Part shown: one piece after another, positions 1 to 10,504 of the stretch
How positions within the stretch are numbered: position 1 is the stretch's first letter
Layout of the letters: every line of letters starts with the position of its first letter
Assembly (NCBI RefSeq): GCF_963675165.1
Contig: NC_087380.1
Location: 3,091,803 to 3,155,802, forward strand
Direction of reading: 5' to 3'
From: Halichondria panicea
Lineage: Eukaryota > Porifera > Demospongiae > Suberitida > Halichondriidae
Length of the DNA stretch: 64,000 nt
The notes under the pieces: generated by a model
What the model saw: the letters and a program-made list of their open reading frames with translations, nothing else
Told to the model about the DNA's origin: nothing
Database searches by the model: none
Position numbers and translations under genes: made by a program

Positions 1-744
1 TATGTGAAACCGTTACCTGCTTTACTCTTTTTGAAGAATGTTGAAATTGGCACTTGACTTGGTCTCTTCCTGTTACTCATTGTTGTATAATAAGTAAGTC
101 TGGTTGAACATAATTACCACAATCAAAGCTAGCTGCATGACACATGGATGTGGGTTTATCCCCATCTTGTATCCAATTAATTACTATGCAGTTTTTGCAA
201 CGCGATCAGTTGAGAAAGAGTAAAGAAGCTGCCACTGCTTTTAGCTAAGTTCTGTTCCTTCTAGAGTGGACTACATGCAGGTATTGACATTACTACATAA
301 ATAGAATAGGTAAAACATGACTGTAAATGACTGTAGATTGCTAAAAATCAATTTTAATATTTTGAGCAAAAGGGGGGTTCCTTTGCTCCCTTGGATCTCC
401 CCCTGGATCCGCCTCTGCTGAGTAGTTATGGATAGTTAATTAAGGAACAGCTATAATTATATAGACCAAAAAAACTATCACTTCTCTCACAGATATTATA
501 ACAGTCTTGAACTTGATTGTAATATGTATATAGCTGTATGGTGCAGTCTTTTGAGGTCTGGATGTACTTAGTAGCCCCAACCTCCGCTGAAATCTCTCAA
601 AGTTAAATTTGGGGGGGAGTCATTTGTGACTAGGAGTCAGTGACCAGGGGAGTCATTTATTCCTAGGCTCCTGAGCTGGGATAATACAGTCCAAAGAAGC
701 TCAAAAATACTGAAGCTATGGCTTGAAAACTTAAATCATGAACA
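1..744. other. Intergenic, no gene seen
   Basis: I see no convincing exon here. Around 396-414 the text CCTGGATCCGCCTCTG is the inverted form of a typical hAT-type terminal repeat (CAGAGGCGGATCCAGG), so the end of a degraded hAT element is likely. The other end was not found. Confidence 0.5.
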
Positions 745-1487
745 GAATTCTACGGTGGCCCTGAGGTACACACCTACTCCATTTTTCATTTGCAGTTCAT
801 TTCGCAGTTCAACTACGCTTCTGCAGTTCACTTTGCAGTTCACTTTGCAGTTCACTTTGCAGTTCACTTTGCAGTTCACCTTGCAGTTCACTTTTGTAGT
901 TTGCTTCTGCAGTTCAGTTTTTCAGTTCTCTTCTGCAGTTCACTTTTACAGTTTGCTTCTGCAGTTCAGTTGCTGTATCACAATAATCACGTGACATCAC
1001 ATGTGCTTTAATAAGAAACACCTGGAAACTAGGAGGAGAACAGTCTAGCATGCAAGCTAGCTTAGCCATGAGCTCTAGCCTAGAATTAGAAGCTAGCTGC
1101 ATGTGTTTGTCTTGCCTTCCCATCCAAAATGTTCTGTTGTATAGCTAGTCCCCCCTGATCCAACCTTCAATTTCTTGGCAGCTAGCTTCTAATTCTAGGC
1201 TAGAGCTCATGGCTAAGCTAGCTTGCATGCTAGACTGTTCTCCTCCTAGTTTCTAGGTGTTTCTTATTAATTAAAGCACATGTGATGTCACGTGATTATT
1301 GTGATACAGCAACTGAACTGCAGAAGCGAACTGTAAAAGTGAACTGCAGAAGAAAATTGAAAAACTGAACTGCAGAAGCAAACTGCAAAAGTGAACTGCA
1401 AAGTGAACTGCAGAAGCGTAGTTGAACTGCGAAATGAACCGCAAATGAAAAATGGAGTAGGTGTACCTCAGGGCCACCGTAGAATTC
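745..1487. repeat. Long inverted-repeat (foldback) element with internal 12-bp tandem array
   Basis: Left arm 745-1100 and right arm 1178-1487 are reverse complements and enclose a loop of about 77 bp. Both arms start at GAATTCTACGGTGGCCC and end at the loop with AGAAGCTAGCTGC or its complement. Each arm holds a tandem array of the 12-mer CAGTTCACTTTG and variants. The left array is longer (356 versus 310 bp arm), so the arms have changed repeat number independently. The small reading frames in it are by-products of the array. No flanking target duplication was found. Confidence 0.85.
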
Positions 1488-2050
1488 AGTTTCTTGCGCT
1501 ATGCTGTCCGTCTATCGCTACAAAAGAGGGGTGGGGCTGCTGCACTGTTTTGCAGTTTTTGTGGGTGGGGCTCTTCAGGGTGATCATACTGAGCATGCGC
1601 AGAAAGCAACTGCAAATCTCCTAAGTGTCTCCTAATTTTTTGTCCCGGAAATTTTTCTTTGGAGGTTGGCACCTATGCATGTATATAAATCTTAATATCA
1701 GCCCCCATAGGCCGCTCCTATACGACAACACAAACACCGTGTAGTTTACTCTACTCAAAAGAATTGGAGTATTGTACATGAACTAAATAAGTATAGATGA
1801 ACATGAATTTCTAACATAATTACAGAGGGAAATCAAATTAGTACTGATTTAGAACGCTATAATATTATAGTCTGGTGGTGGTGCATTGTATGCAAGACTA
1901 CACAGCCTCGATTCAAGGCCGTATTTTAATGCGGTCTGGAATCGAGGCTAGCCGCAACCAAGTCTCTGTGTATGAGTACTGGTCATAATTATACCCAAAT
2001 GTACAGTAGATACGGTCTGATATGACCACAGTTAAGTTAAGCATGCAACA
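1488..2050. other. Upstream region of gene A
   Basis: No exon is visible. The stretch holds the small palindrome at 1904-1950 and leads to the start codon of gene A at 2051. No clear TATA box was identified. Confidence 0.4.
1904..1950. mobile_element. Small palindromic element (AGCCTCGATT ... AATCGAGGCT)
   Basis: The ends AGCCTCGATTC and GAATCGAGGCT are inverted and enclose an AT-rich centre (GTATTTTAAT). The sequence closely matches the element at 45928-45973, which has a perfect 9-bp target duplication. This copy shows no clear duplication, so it is probably older or has lost an end base. Confidence 0.7.
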
Positions 2051-5000
2051 ATGAAGGCAGCGTTATTCTTCATTAATGTCGGTCTGCTAAGCTACTGTAA
2101 CACTGTTTCAAGTTTAGGGACTGGTGCTCCCACTTTTCTCAATGTGTGCCATGACCTGACACAGGTCCATTCTCCATTCGATCCTACAGCATGTGTTGTA
2201 GATGACTGCCCTTTCTCTATGGTTGTGGACTCTATAGATGGAAATGAGGTGCAACCTAGACAGCTCTCTACCTTCCGATGTGGATCTGTGTATAGACGTA
2301 AGTCTCCATTTTTTTATGTCTATAAATATATGTGATTACTTCTTAGCTAATACACGTACTATAGAGATTTGTCAAGTTTGCATTGAATATTCTTATTTAC
2401 CACTTTAATAGTTTGCATTGAAGCAAGTCAAGGCAACCAGTTTAGAGGGTTTGCTGTGCAGTCTCGTGTTTCTACTCTGGAGTTGGTTACATCTGAAACC
2501 AACTCGGACTTTCAATGTGGAGAGTTTATTAACTTTCCCACTGACACAAATCGAGATATTCAGGAGTGGCCCTGTCCGGTTCAAGTAAGCTATCAAGTAT
2601 TGTCTTGACAATTGTATAGTATATTGTTCCATGTATAGGGAGTCACTCACACCAATCGTAATGATAAAACAAGAGTATGCTTTGACTGGGTTCCTCCATC
2701 TTCTGCTGATTTAAGAAATTGCATTTTCTGGTATGTGCTTTGTCGCACACCTTCAGATCTATTAAGTTTCAGTACAGGTTCTCAATCACACGAACTTTTA
2801 CAAACTTTCATAATCAACTAAAAGGGCTTGAACTGGTCAGTTTAGGTATTTTGGTTTACTGTTGACATACTGTATTAACCACTGTGCAGCAACCAGATTC
2901 AGCTTTCTGTGGGACTTCAAGTAAGTATATATATAGTAGAGGTTGCATAACTGAAGCAGAGGAGGTACAACAGGCGTGGTGTGTAGCTCTAATCTAGTTA
3001 TGATTGAACACTAATTACCCGCCCACGCCCTATGTATTTATGAGTGTATAATCAGAGGTTTTAATTGCTTGAGCTGCACCATGCCTGTCGTGCCTCCTCT
3101 GGTACTGAAGGGTCACTAAAAATTGGCTTAGATCATTATTACGTGGTTGCTTCATGTATAGTGTTATTACATTTATGTGTTTATCCCTACCAGATGAATT
3201 ATAGTTATTGTAGACATGGGTGACACTTTTCATAATTTTAGATCCCATTTGAGTGTATTTAGCAGGGAACTATGAGCTATAGTACGGTACTATAGATTGC
3301 TCTGGGCTACAAACTACAACATTGTATACATTGTATTGTGATTTACAAGAAGATACACATGTTAATAACATAGCAATTATTGTAGCTAGATGCTTTGTCT
3401 AGTAATAATTATAATAACAGAACTAGAATGAAAGAGAGAAGCTCTAGTTTCTTTCTTTTGGCTTTGTTCGAGAGTAGTAGGAGATGCTCGTTTTTTGGGC
3501 AGTGTGCTGTGCTTTTTTGCTGCAAGGCTGCATGGGGGAGTAGCTGGATGTATGGAAGTGCTGGGATTCTAGCTTTGGCTTCTTCCTAAAGTTCCTTTCG
3601 CTTTGTTCAAGAGTAGTATAGGAGCCGCTCGTTTGCTGGGCTTGTTTGCCAAATCATAGCTTAGTTGTCTTCCTTTCGCTTTGTGAGAGTAGTACGAGCC
3701 GCTCGTTTCTTTGGAAATGTGCTGGCTTGTTTGCTGCAAAACTGGGGGAGGAGCTGGATGTTTCCATTTTGTGGGTGGAGCTAAGACTATAATTTTATCC
3801 ATCAAACTGAGGTGGAGGAACAGGGTTGAACTTGAATAGAGACCACAGATTTAGTAGAGACACAGAGATGCCAACTTTAGATATTAGTTTTCAAAAGAAT
3901 AATGATGCAGTTGCTAGGTTGGCTGTTTATATAGGTTGACTGTTGCTAAGCTAGTGCATTTCTAGTAGCCAATAGGTTTTGGGATCAAAATCAGTTAGAA
4001 CATGTGCATTCGGTATCTATGGTTATAACTATAACATAGTAATTAGGCCTTAGCCCTAGGGGAATTTATAATTAGTGTCTGTCACAAAGCTATTGATTTT
4101 GGTGGCTGCTTGGGCAAGTTTACTAATCACGAATTCATTAGGATGACTAATGAACTCTTAATTGTTGCAATGTACGTTTTGCCAAATTGATGATCTTCCC
4201 AAGGTCACCATTATTAGCTCCTGGTTCTAATATGGATACCAAGAAATGAATTTTATGCAATGTTTTGTAATTGATTACAAGGCCCTTCTCTGCCTCATTG
4301 GTAGTTGCGAAATCGGTGCATGCATGCATACGCGCCTGACCCAAAATCTTGGACACAACCCTGCCATGTAGATCTTATCAACTAATGTTTAACCATTTAG
4401 GGATCCCAAAATCTTTCTGAAGTTGCTTCTTTTTTACATTTTCTTTGTGATGTTGAAATAGGTCTTTGAGCCATATCTGCATACATAAAATCAGTGACAT
4501 GTTCAACGTTTTATTTTTAGCACTAAGCTAGGTGTAACTTTTCATTTAGGTCATAGAAATAAGTCATTACGATGAAACTATTCCTATGCTGGGCATATTA
4601 ACTAAAAACTGTGCAATTTGAATGAACTGTCTGAGGTTTAAGAAGAATTTCTGTATATAAACCCAGTTTGTCGTCTTACTTTCCTCGCAATTTCCCTTAT
4701 GTATAAAAACTAAAATAAAAATGGATGCTAAGATATTTGTACTAATTAATCGTGGATGGAGTGGAATGGCAAATTGGTATAGAGTTCTTCGAAAACGACA
4801 TAACAGTATTTAGATGAGTTAAGAGTCAATCCGTTTCTTTAATCCAGTCGCAATAAAGAATATAAAAGTCTGTTTGTACTAACGAAATCATCATTTGATA
4901 CATAACTATGTCATCTGCATAGATTTCTAACTTACAGGACAGGACTGCTTGCGAAACTTTGTCAATGTAGATAAAAAAAAAAGCAAAGGACCTAGCATAG

Positions 5001-8000
5001 AACCTCGAGGAACACCTGAGATAACAGGCAGAACACATGATTCTACTCCATCCAGAACAACGCCTGTTTGGCCTGTCAAGAAATTTCTAATCCACCAAAT
5101 GAAATAGGGATTGAGACCAAGTATAGCTTACGAATTAGAGTTGAGTGTGGGACCGTATCGAAAGCTTTGCTTAAGTCGAAAAAACATAACATACCTGTGA
5201 CCAAGGTCCACAGCCTCCATATATAGTGTTCAAAGTAGATTTTCGTGCTGTGAAGTCCCATTCAAGTTCTGAAAAGGGTGAGTGAACATGAAGATTAGTA
5301 TAGTATAGTAGCGAGACAGACCTATATATAGTTTAATACCATGCATGGTTAGTTTTAGATTGGAATCGAACTTCCAGGTCCGGTTGATTGAGGAGATCGA
5401 CAACCATTTCCTCTGAACATAGCAGTTATAGCCAATCCAGAGACAGGCTCCCGCAGTGGGAATCAAGGGAGTCTTTCCTAGTCTAGTCCTTCAATCTTAT
5501 TTTATTCGTGCATTACACGCCCTTTTATATTACCTGCCGCACTTTGCTGTCTGCCAGAGTTTAGTGACTAGCATCTGTAACTAACTGCATATTCCGAGGC
5601 AGCATGTGAAAGAAAGCTTGATGTTCAGTTTTGCAATTTGTGTACTTATCAGTTGTTGACTGATTGCCTAGTAATTAATGGCTTATAATAACCAACCAAT
5701 GCCGAGGGCGTACAACTAGTCAAATGCTAAAAAATCTCTGCATGCACATGTCACCTTGAGTTTGGGATTAGTAGAGAAAAAACTACAGGACTTGTGGAGA
5801 AAATAAACATTGGAGTTCTAGTGCAACAACATAATAGTATGCGTTAGTGAGTATTCTTTTAGTGGGATGAAAATGCATGCTGCCTATATAATTCTCTCGC
5901 TTTCTGTGCTTTTAGTTTGACCATGGTTTTATACTTTATTTTGTGTCATGCAGTGTGTTTAATTCTATATATTGGCTTGATTTACACATCATACCATAAT
6001 TACAGGATTAGTTCTCACTGGACCTGAAGCCCTCGTCTCCTCCAGTGGCAGAGTGGTTGAGGGATCAGTGATCCTGATCTACTGTACTGTAGAGGATGAC
6101 ATCACTGTTACCTTTACATGGACTCTCAATGGAAGCTCTCTGTTGAATGATCCACCTCACATTCGTATCAGGGAAGACAATCTCCCCGAGCGCTCAGCAT
6201 CATTGCTCACTGATGACTCTACGTCTGTGCTCACTGTGGACAACTTCAGAGCCTCTGACAATGGAGTCTATCAGTGCACTGCTACTAGTGGAGCTACATC
6301 TGGCAATGGAGCGGCTGTCATACTAACAGGTATGTTTAAGTGTATATATATTATCATAAATTAGCAGATGAAATATTATACTATAGTCATGTTATTCAAA
6401 CTAATTTTTTTCTATAGTTGTGTCATTTACTAGTAATGGAACCTTGATGTTGACTGATCAGCCCTCTCTCAATGAACCTGTTGATCTCAGTGCTTCCCTC
6501 AATGATAACCGAACTGGGATAGCTCTTGGTGGCACTGTCGATGGTTCTCTGCTGACATGTACTGCTGGACATCAAGGTGATGGAGTGAGGAACTACGCCG
6601 CCCCGTCTGTGGTGTGGGTGAGGAGCGGACAAGTTGTGGATGACACTGACTCACGAATCACCATCACCTCGACCACAATGGTCAATGGACAAGTGACCAG
6701 TTCTCTGACTATCACTAACTTTGGACTGTCTGATACAGGAGTGTACCAGTGTGCCTTCACTGATGACAGTGATGGTGGGGAGGTCATCACATCAATACCT
6801 TATCAATTGGATACAGGTAAGTGTACAAAATGTGATGATATTATTTGCTATACTCACTCATTTGCTTCATCCAGGTAACACCATTCGTATTGAGAGAGTC
6901 TCCCCTGAGGTCATTATTTTACGTCCTCCCGAGAAGCTGGTCATTGAAGTGAGAGTGTCTGGAGATTATGAAGTGGTGTTCTGGCGCAAAGGAACTATTA
7001 ACGATTTCATACCTGGTCAAATGCGTCCTCAAGAGTTTCCCAACTATCATGAGACATTTGTACGAGACAACACCACTGCTGATGATGAGGGGTTCTACAT
7101 TGTTCAACCTCAACTTAAGTCTGGAACAACTCAAACTCATTTCCTCACACCAACTGGTGGTGTTGATTTTGGGGTTATTGCGCCAGGTACAGCAATGATA
7201 TCGTCATGAACCAACTCATAATGTGCTTTTCTAATTTCACAGTTGATGCCATCACAACATCTCTCAGTATTTCTACTGTTGTGATTCCCGAGGGAGGCAG
7301 TGCAGACATCTCCTGTAGATCAGTGGGAGCTCCCATTCCTAGTATCACATGGGAGGTCAACAACCAGACCACTGAATTTGAGCAGACAGACACGGAAACA
7401 CCATTTGTAGCTAAACTGACTGGAACTATCGGAAACAGAGGGTTTGACCTCATTCCTGGTAGCGTTGAGTCATCCCTCCATATTGTGAGTGCCACATACC
7501 CTGATCATGATGGAGTGTACACTTGTATTGGAAGCAACTCCGAGAGTCTCACTGTCGCCAGCAGCAGTGCCTTCATCACTGTACAAGTAAATGGTGAGTT
7601 TTGTATACACTGTACACTGTGCTATTAGCTGTACGTTCACATAATTATAGCTAAACTACATTTCAATCTTGATGCATGCAGCTGTTCCTGAAGTGGAAAC
7701 TACAGCTACTGAGACTCTTGTGCGCATCGGAAATGATATCACCATCACCTGCTTTGTGCAGAGGGGAAATCCCTCTAATTACGTCTACACCATTACTAAT
7801 ACTGATACTGGCAGTACAACAACTGGACCCACCCGCACTCTGACAAGCATTCATATGTCTGATCTTGGTACCTATCGCTGTGATGTCACTAATGATGCTG
7901 GAACTGGTAGCAGCAGTGTGACTATAGAGCTGGGAGGTAAGTATGTATAGCGGAATGTACTTTAGGAATCAATCATAATTATGTTTTAAACAGTATATAT

Positions 8001-9410
8001 GTGTTGGTTTCCACTAAGTACTCCAAGGTAATCTCTTACATCATGAATTCAAATCCTAAGCACGTACGGTTGTTTCTACACATCAGATGTAGAAATCATA
8101 TTGGTTAGCTCCGATCGTTACGATACATAATTATATGTATAGTAGTTTGCCTACGAAATTGTTTCCACACAGAACCTAGATGCCCAGTTGGAACCTATAC
8201 AGAAGACTTATCAACTGGAGTGTCTGCTTGTGTGCCCTGTCCTAGAAACAGCTTCAGTCCCGTCATAGATAGCAGAGAGTGTTTCTGTTTTCGTGGCTAC
8301 TACAGAACAGAAATGGAGGAACCAAACTTTCCGTGTTCATGTAACTAAACAAAATTGCTTTCACACTTTAGTGTGTGTGTGTGTGTGCATGTATATGACA
8401 GTGCATTCACTTGCACGTTATTAGATATGAAATGTGTGTGTATCGCCATCATACAGCTCTACCAAAGAAATGTAAGAGTTTGCAAGTAGTTGCTGAGAGG
8501 ACTCGAGGTAACACAATCACTGTGCGTTGGGAGAGGCCTGAGATCACTGGGAGAGACGACTTCTACTACAACATATTCTACTCTGAGGACAACCAGACTT
8601 TCACTCAACACAACAGCAGGCCGTATGTCAAACAAGATGCCCTGGTGGACTACTCAGTGTCTGGTCTGCAGCCACTCACCACCTACACCATCCGAGTGAT
8701 CCCTGAGAATGGAGTGAGTGATCAGGAAGAGGGAGGGCAGGGCAGGAGCTGTGAGGTCGTTGCCATGACTGGGGATACAAGTGAGTGGACTTGATTGTTA
8801 TATACCATTCTGTGGAAGTATAATTATAGAATAAGGACTGAGCAAAAAAGATTGACATTGCTTTATTGAAATAATTGTAGATTCTAATTATCATTGCGAT
8901 AGAATTGCCCATGCATAGATATAGAATAGCGTAAAATTGAAATGTATACTCTGCCCTCAGAGTCTAATGCCCCCTCCTTGGTGATTGGTTTCTGCTCTGT
9001 TGTGGTTTGGACCACCCCCACGAGGTCGTATGGGAGGATCACTGGCTATGACATCAAATTCATTCCTCAAGGGTCTGGTTCGGATTTGATGGTGTCTAAA
9101 GGAAGAAGAGAGCTTTTCCACGCCATTGGAGATGATACCAGGCTCATCAGTACTGACAACTTCATGGTCCAGGTGTGACTACACATCTATTATTGTATTT
9201 CAGCAATGCCATGTATAATGTTCAGGTGAGAGCAAAAACATCAGCTGCAGAGGGGAGGTGGAGTGAGCTGGTGCCACTGGGTAAGTTTTATTGTGATTCT
9301 CGAATTTCAATGTCACTCTTTAAATGCATCATTCCATACATGCAGGTTGCAGGAATACTGAAGGTTCCGCTGACCCTATGTATGAGTCCGCTGGACCTAT
9401 GTACGAGTGA
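2051..9410 (+). CDS. Gene A: secreted Reeler / five-Ig / Eph-like Cys-rich / two-FN3 protein
   Basis: Fifteen exons give 1029 residues: 2051-2297, 2412-2584, 2639-2730, 2778-2835, 2890-2920, 6006-6329, 6418-6816, 6875-7186, 7243-7593, 7682-7936, 8173-8340, 8457-8780, 8961-9174, 9204-9280, 9346-9410. A leader starts MKAALFFINVGLL. Residues ~20-200 form a Reeler domain (GAP start, FRGFAVQSR, VTHTN, FDWVPP). Five Ig-like domains follow (~201-747; ends DNGVYQC, DTGVYQC, DEGFYIV, DGVYTC, LGTYRC). Next come an Eph-receptor-type Cys-rich motif (CPVGTY ... CPRNSFSP, ~748-803) and two FN3 domains (~804-1008). The Cys-rich/FN3/FN3 order is that of an Eph receptor ectodomain, but no membrane segment or kinase follows: the protein ends in a short tail with two PMYE motifs. 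The exon 13 donor (9174) is the least certain splice. The 3.1-kb intron 5 is the weak link between the Reeler and Ig parts, although its phase fits. The role is unknown; extracellular adhesion or recognition is inferred. Confidence 0.78.
3450..3730. repeat. Degenerate tandem repeat, about three units
   Basis: Three imperfect units share the core CTTTCGCTTTGTTCGAGAGT followed by AGTA, a short spacer and GCTCGTTT, near 3455, 3595 and 3673. Small reading frames here do not resemble any family. Confidence 0.6.
4826..5235 (-). mobile_element. Non-LTR retrotransposon reverse-transcriptase relic
   Basis: Reading the minus strand, the translation carries the reverse-transcriptase block FDLSKAFDTVPH, then a weaker WIRNFL-type stretch, SGVPRGSMLGPLLF and the catalytic-region motif YADD in IYADDIVMYQ. 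These are in the normal order of a LINE reverse transcriptase (Jockey/CR1-like). Only part of the domain remains. It is split by frame changes and lacks any endonuclease or gag-like region, so it is dead. It lies antisense in intron 5 of gene A. Confidence 0.85.
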
Positions 9411-10184
9411 ATGATGCGTAACACTTACATGCAGTTTTGGCAGTAGTAAAATTATGAAGTATCTTATAATTTATAGTAAGAGACTATAAATTTGCTTCGA
9501 GTGTGTATAGAGTATGTATCTGAACTGAGTTGTAGATATGAATTTTTATGCCGGATTTGGCAACTACTTTGTACATGTTTGCTGCATTTGTTTTCTGCAT
9601 GAAATTTTTGAGCTATTGTAACTGATTTTGCATCAATTCACTTTGTCACGTTGTTGTGATTCTTAAATATACACTCTGTTAGGCTAATTTTAGCGTGTAT
9701 ATATATAAATTATAGGTGTCTTGTATCTAATAGACATCTCTACTGTCTAAATCTATACATGTGTGATAACATCCTGACAGGAAAGTTAATTTAAGCCAAT
9801 GTGTGTGCAACTTGCACCATAATTATAATGATATCCATGATTCAAAATGGCGGCAACTGTCAGGTCCTATTTCTCTCTCTGTTCTCCCTCTGTTTGCTGT
9901 TGGAAAATTTGAATGATTATGTTCATCATAATAAAAGCTATTAGGTTATGTAGCTTTGGCACCTCCACTGAGACATCAGCACCTGCGGTATTTTCATGTC
10001 TGTTTATAGCTAGAGCTTTGTATAGTTGTGTAAGAATTTTGTGAGTGACAGGCTGTCCGAACGTGACAAGTCTTTTTTGGAATGCTTCATTGATCAAATA
10101 CCGTAACTGAATACTGCTAAGTGTTAGATTTGGTTCCCCAATCTGTTCGATACAGTGACTGATTTTGACCATATTCGTGTAATA
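9411..10184. other. Gene A 3' flank and intergenic DNA
   Basis: No gene was seen. The first ~90 bp are paralogous to the flanks after the FN3 relics at 35852 and 44288. Around 9946-9996 there is a short fragment of the dispersed ~450-bp repeat (GGCACCTCCACTGAGACATC, then CAGCACCTGCGG). Confidence 0.5.
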
Positions 10185-10504
10185 ACTTCATGCGGCTGCT
10201 TCTACATGTAGGAGATCACTTCATCAAAGGCAGCGCTATTGTAAAACAGAATGCTCTTCTTATCAACTCATTTTTCCTTTGGTCAATTGGCCATCTGTTT
10301 GATACAATGGTAATTGTGACCATTTTCCTAGGGTCAAACATCAAAGGAAACCTGAACAATACCAATGTCAACTTGCCAATATGCTTTATACTCTGTTACC
10401 CAATACAATCGAAATCTGTGAAAGTGCAGTTTCATGTAGATTATGCGCAGTTAGTTTAGACTAGTAGAGTTGCTGGTATCGATCTACATGACTTGTACAA
10501 GTGA
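10185..10504 (+). promoter_or_regulatory. Conserved 5' flank shared by genes B and F
   Basis: This block is clearly homologous to 47565-47827 upstream of gene F. Shared segments include CATTTTCCTAGGGT, GGAAACCTGAACAAT and the block ending ATCGATCTACATGACTTG, TACAAGTGAATGATGACC that runs into the start codon. Conservation may reflect recent duplication alone. Promoter or 5' UTR function is inferred from position; no TATA box is evident. Confidence 0.45.

Larger units (their letters stand above)
2921..6005. other. Large intron 5 of gene A
   Basis: No exon compatible with gene A was seen in this 3.1-kb stretch. It contains a degenerate tandem repeat (3450-3730) and a LINE reverse-transcriptase relic on the minus strand (4826-5235). 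Confidence 0.55.

Noticed and set aside
755-1011. Small open frames with repeated QFTL or AVHF residues
   Set aside because: They are translations of the 12-bp tandem array in the foldback element.
3395-3805. Overlapping frames on both strands
   Set aside because: They overlap the degenerate tandem repeat in a gene A intron and show no domain.
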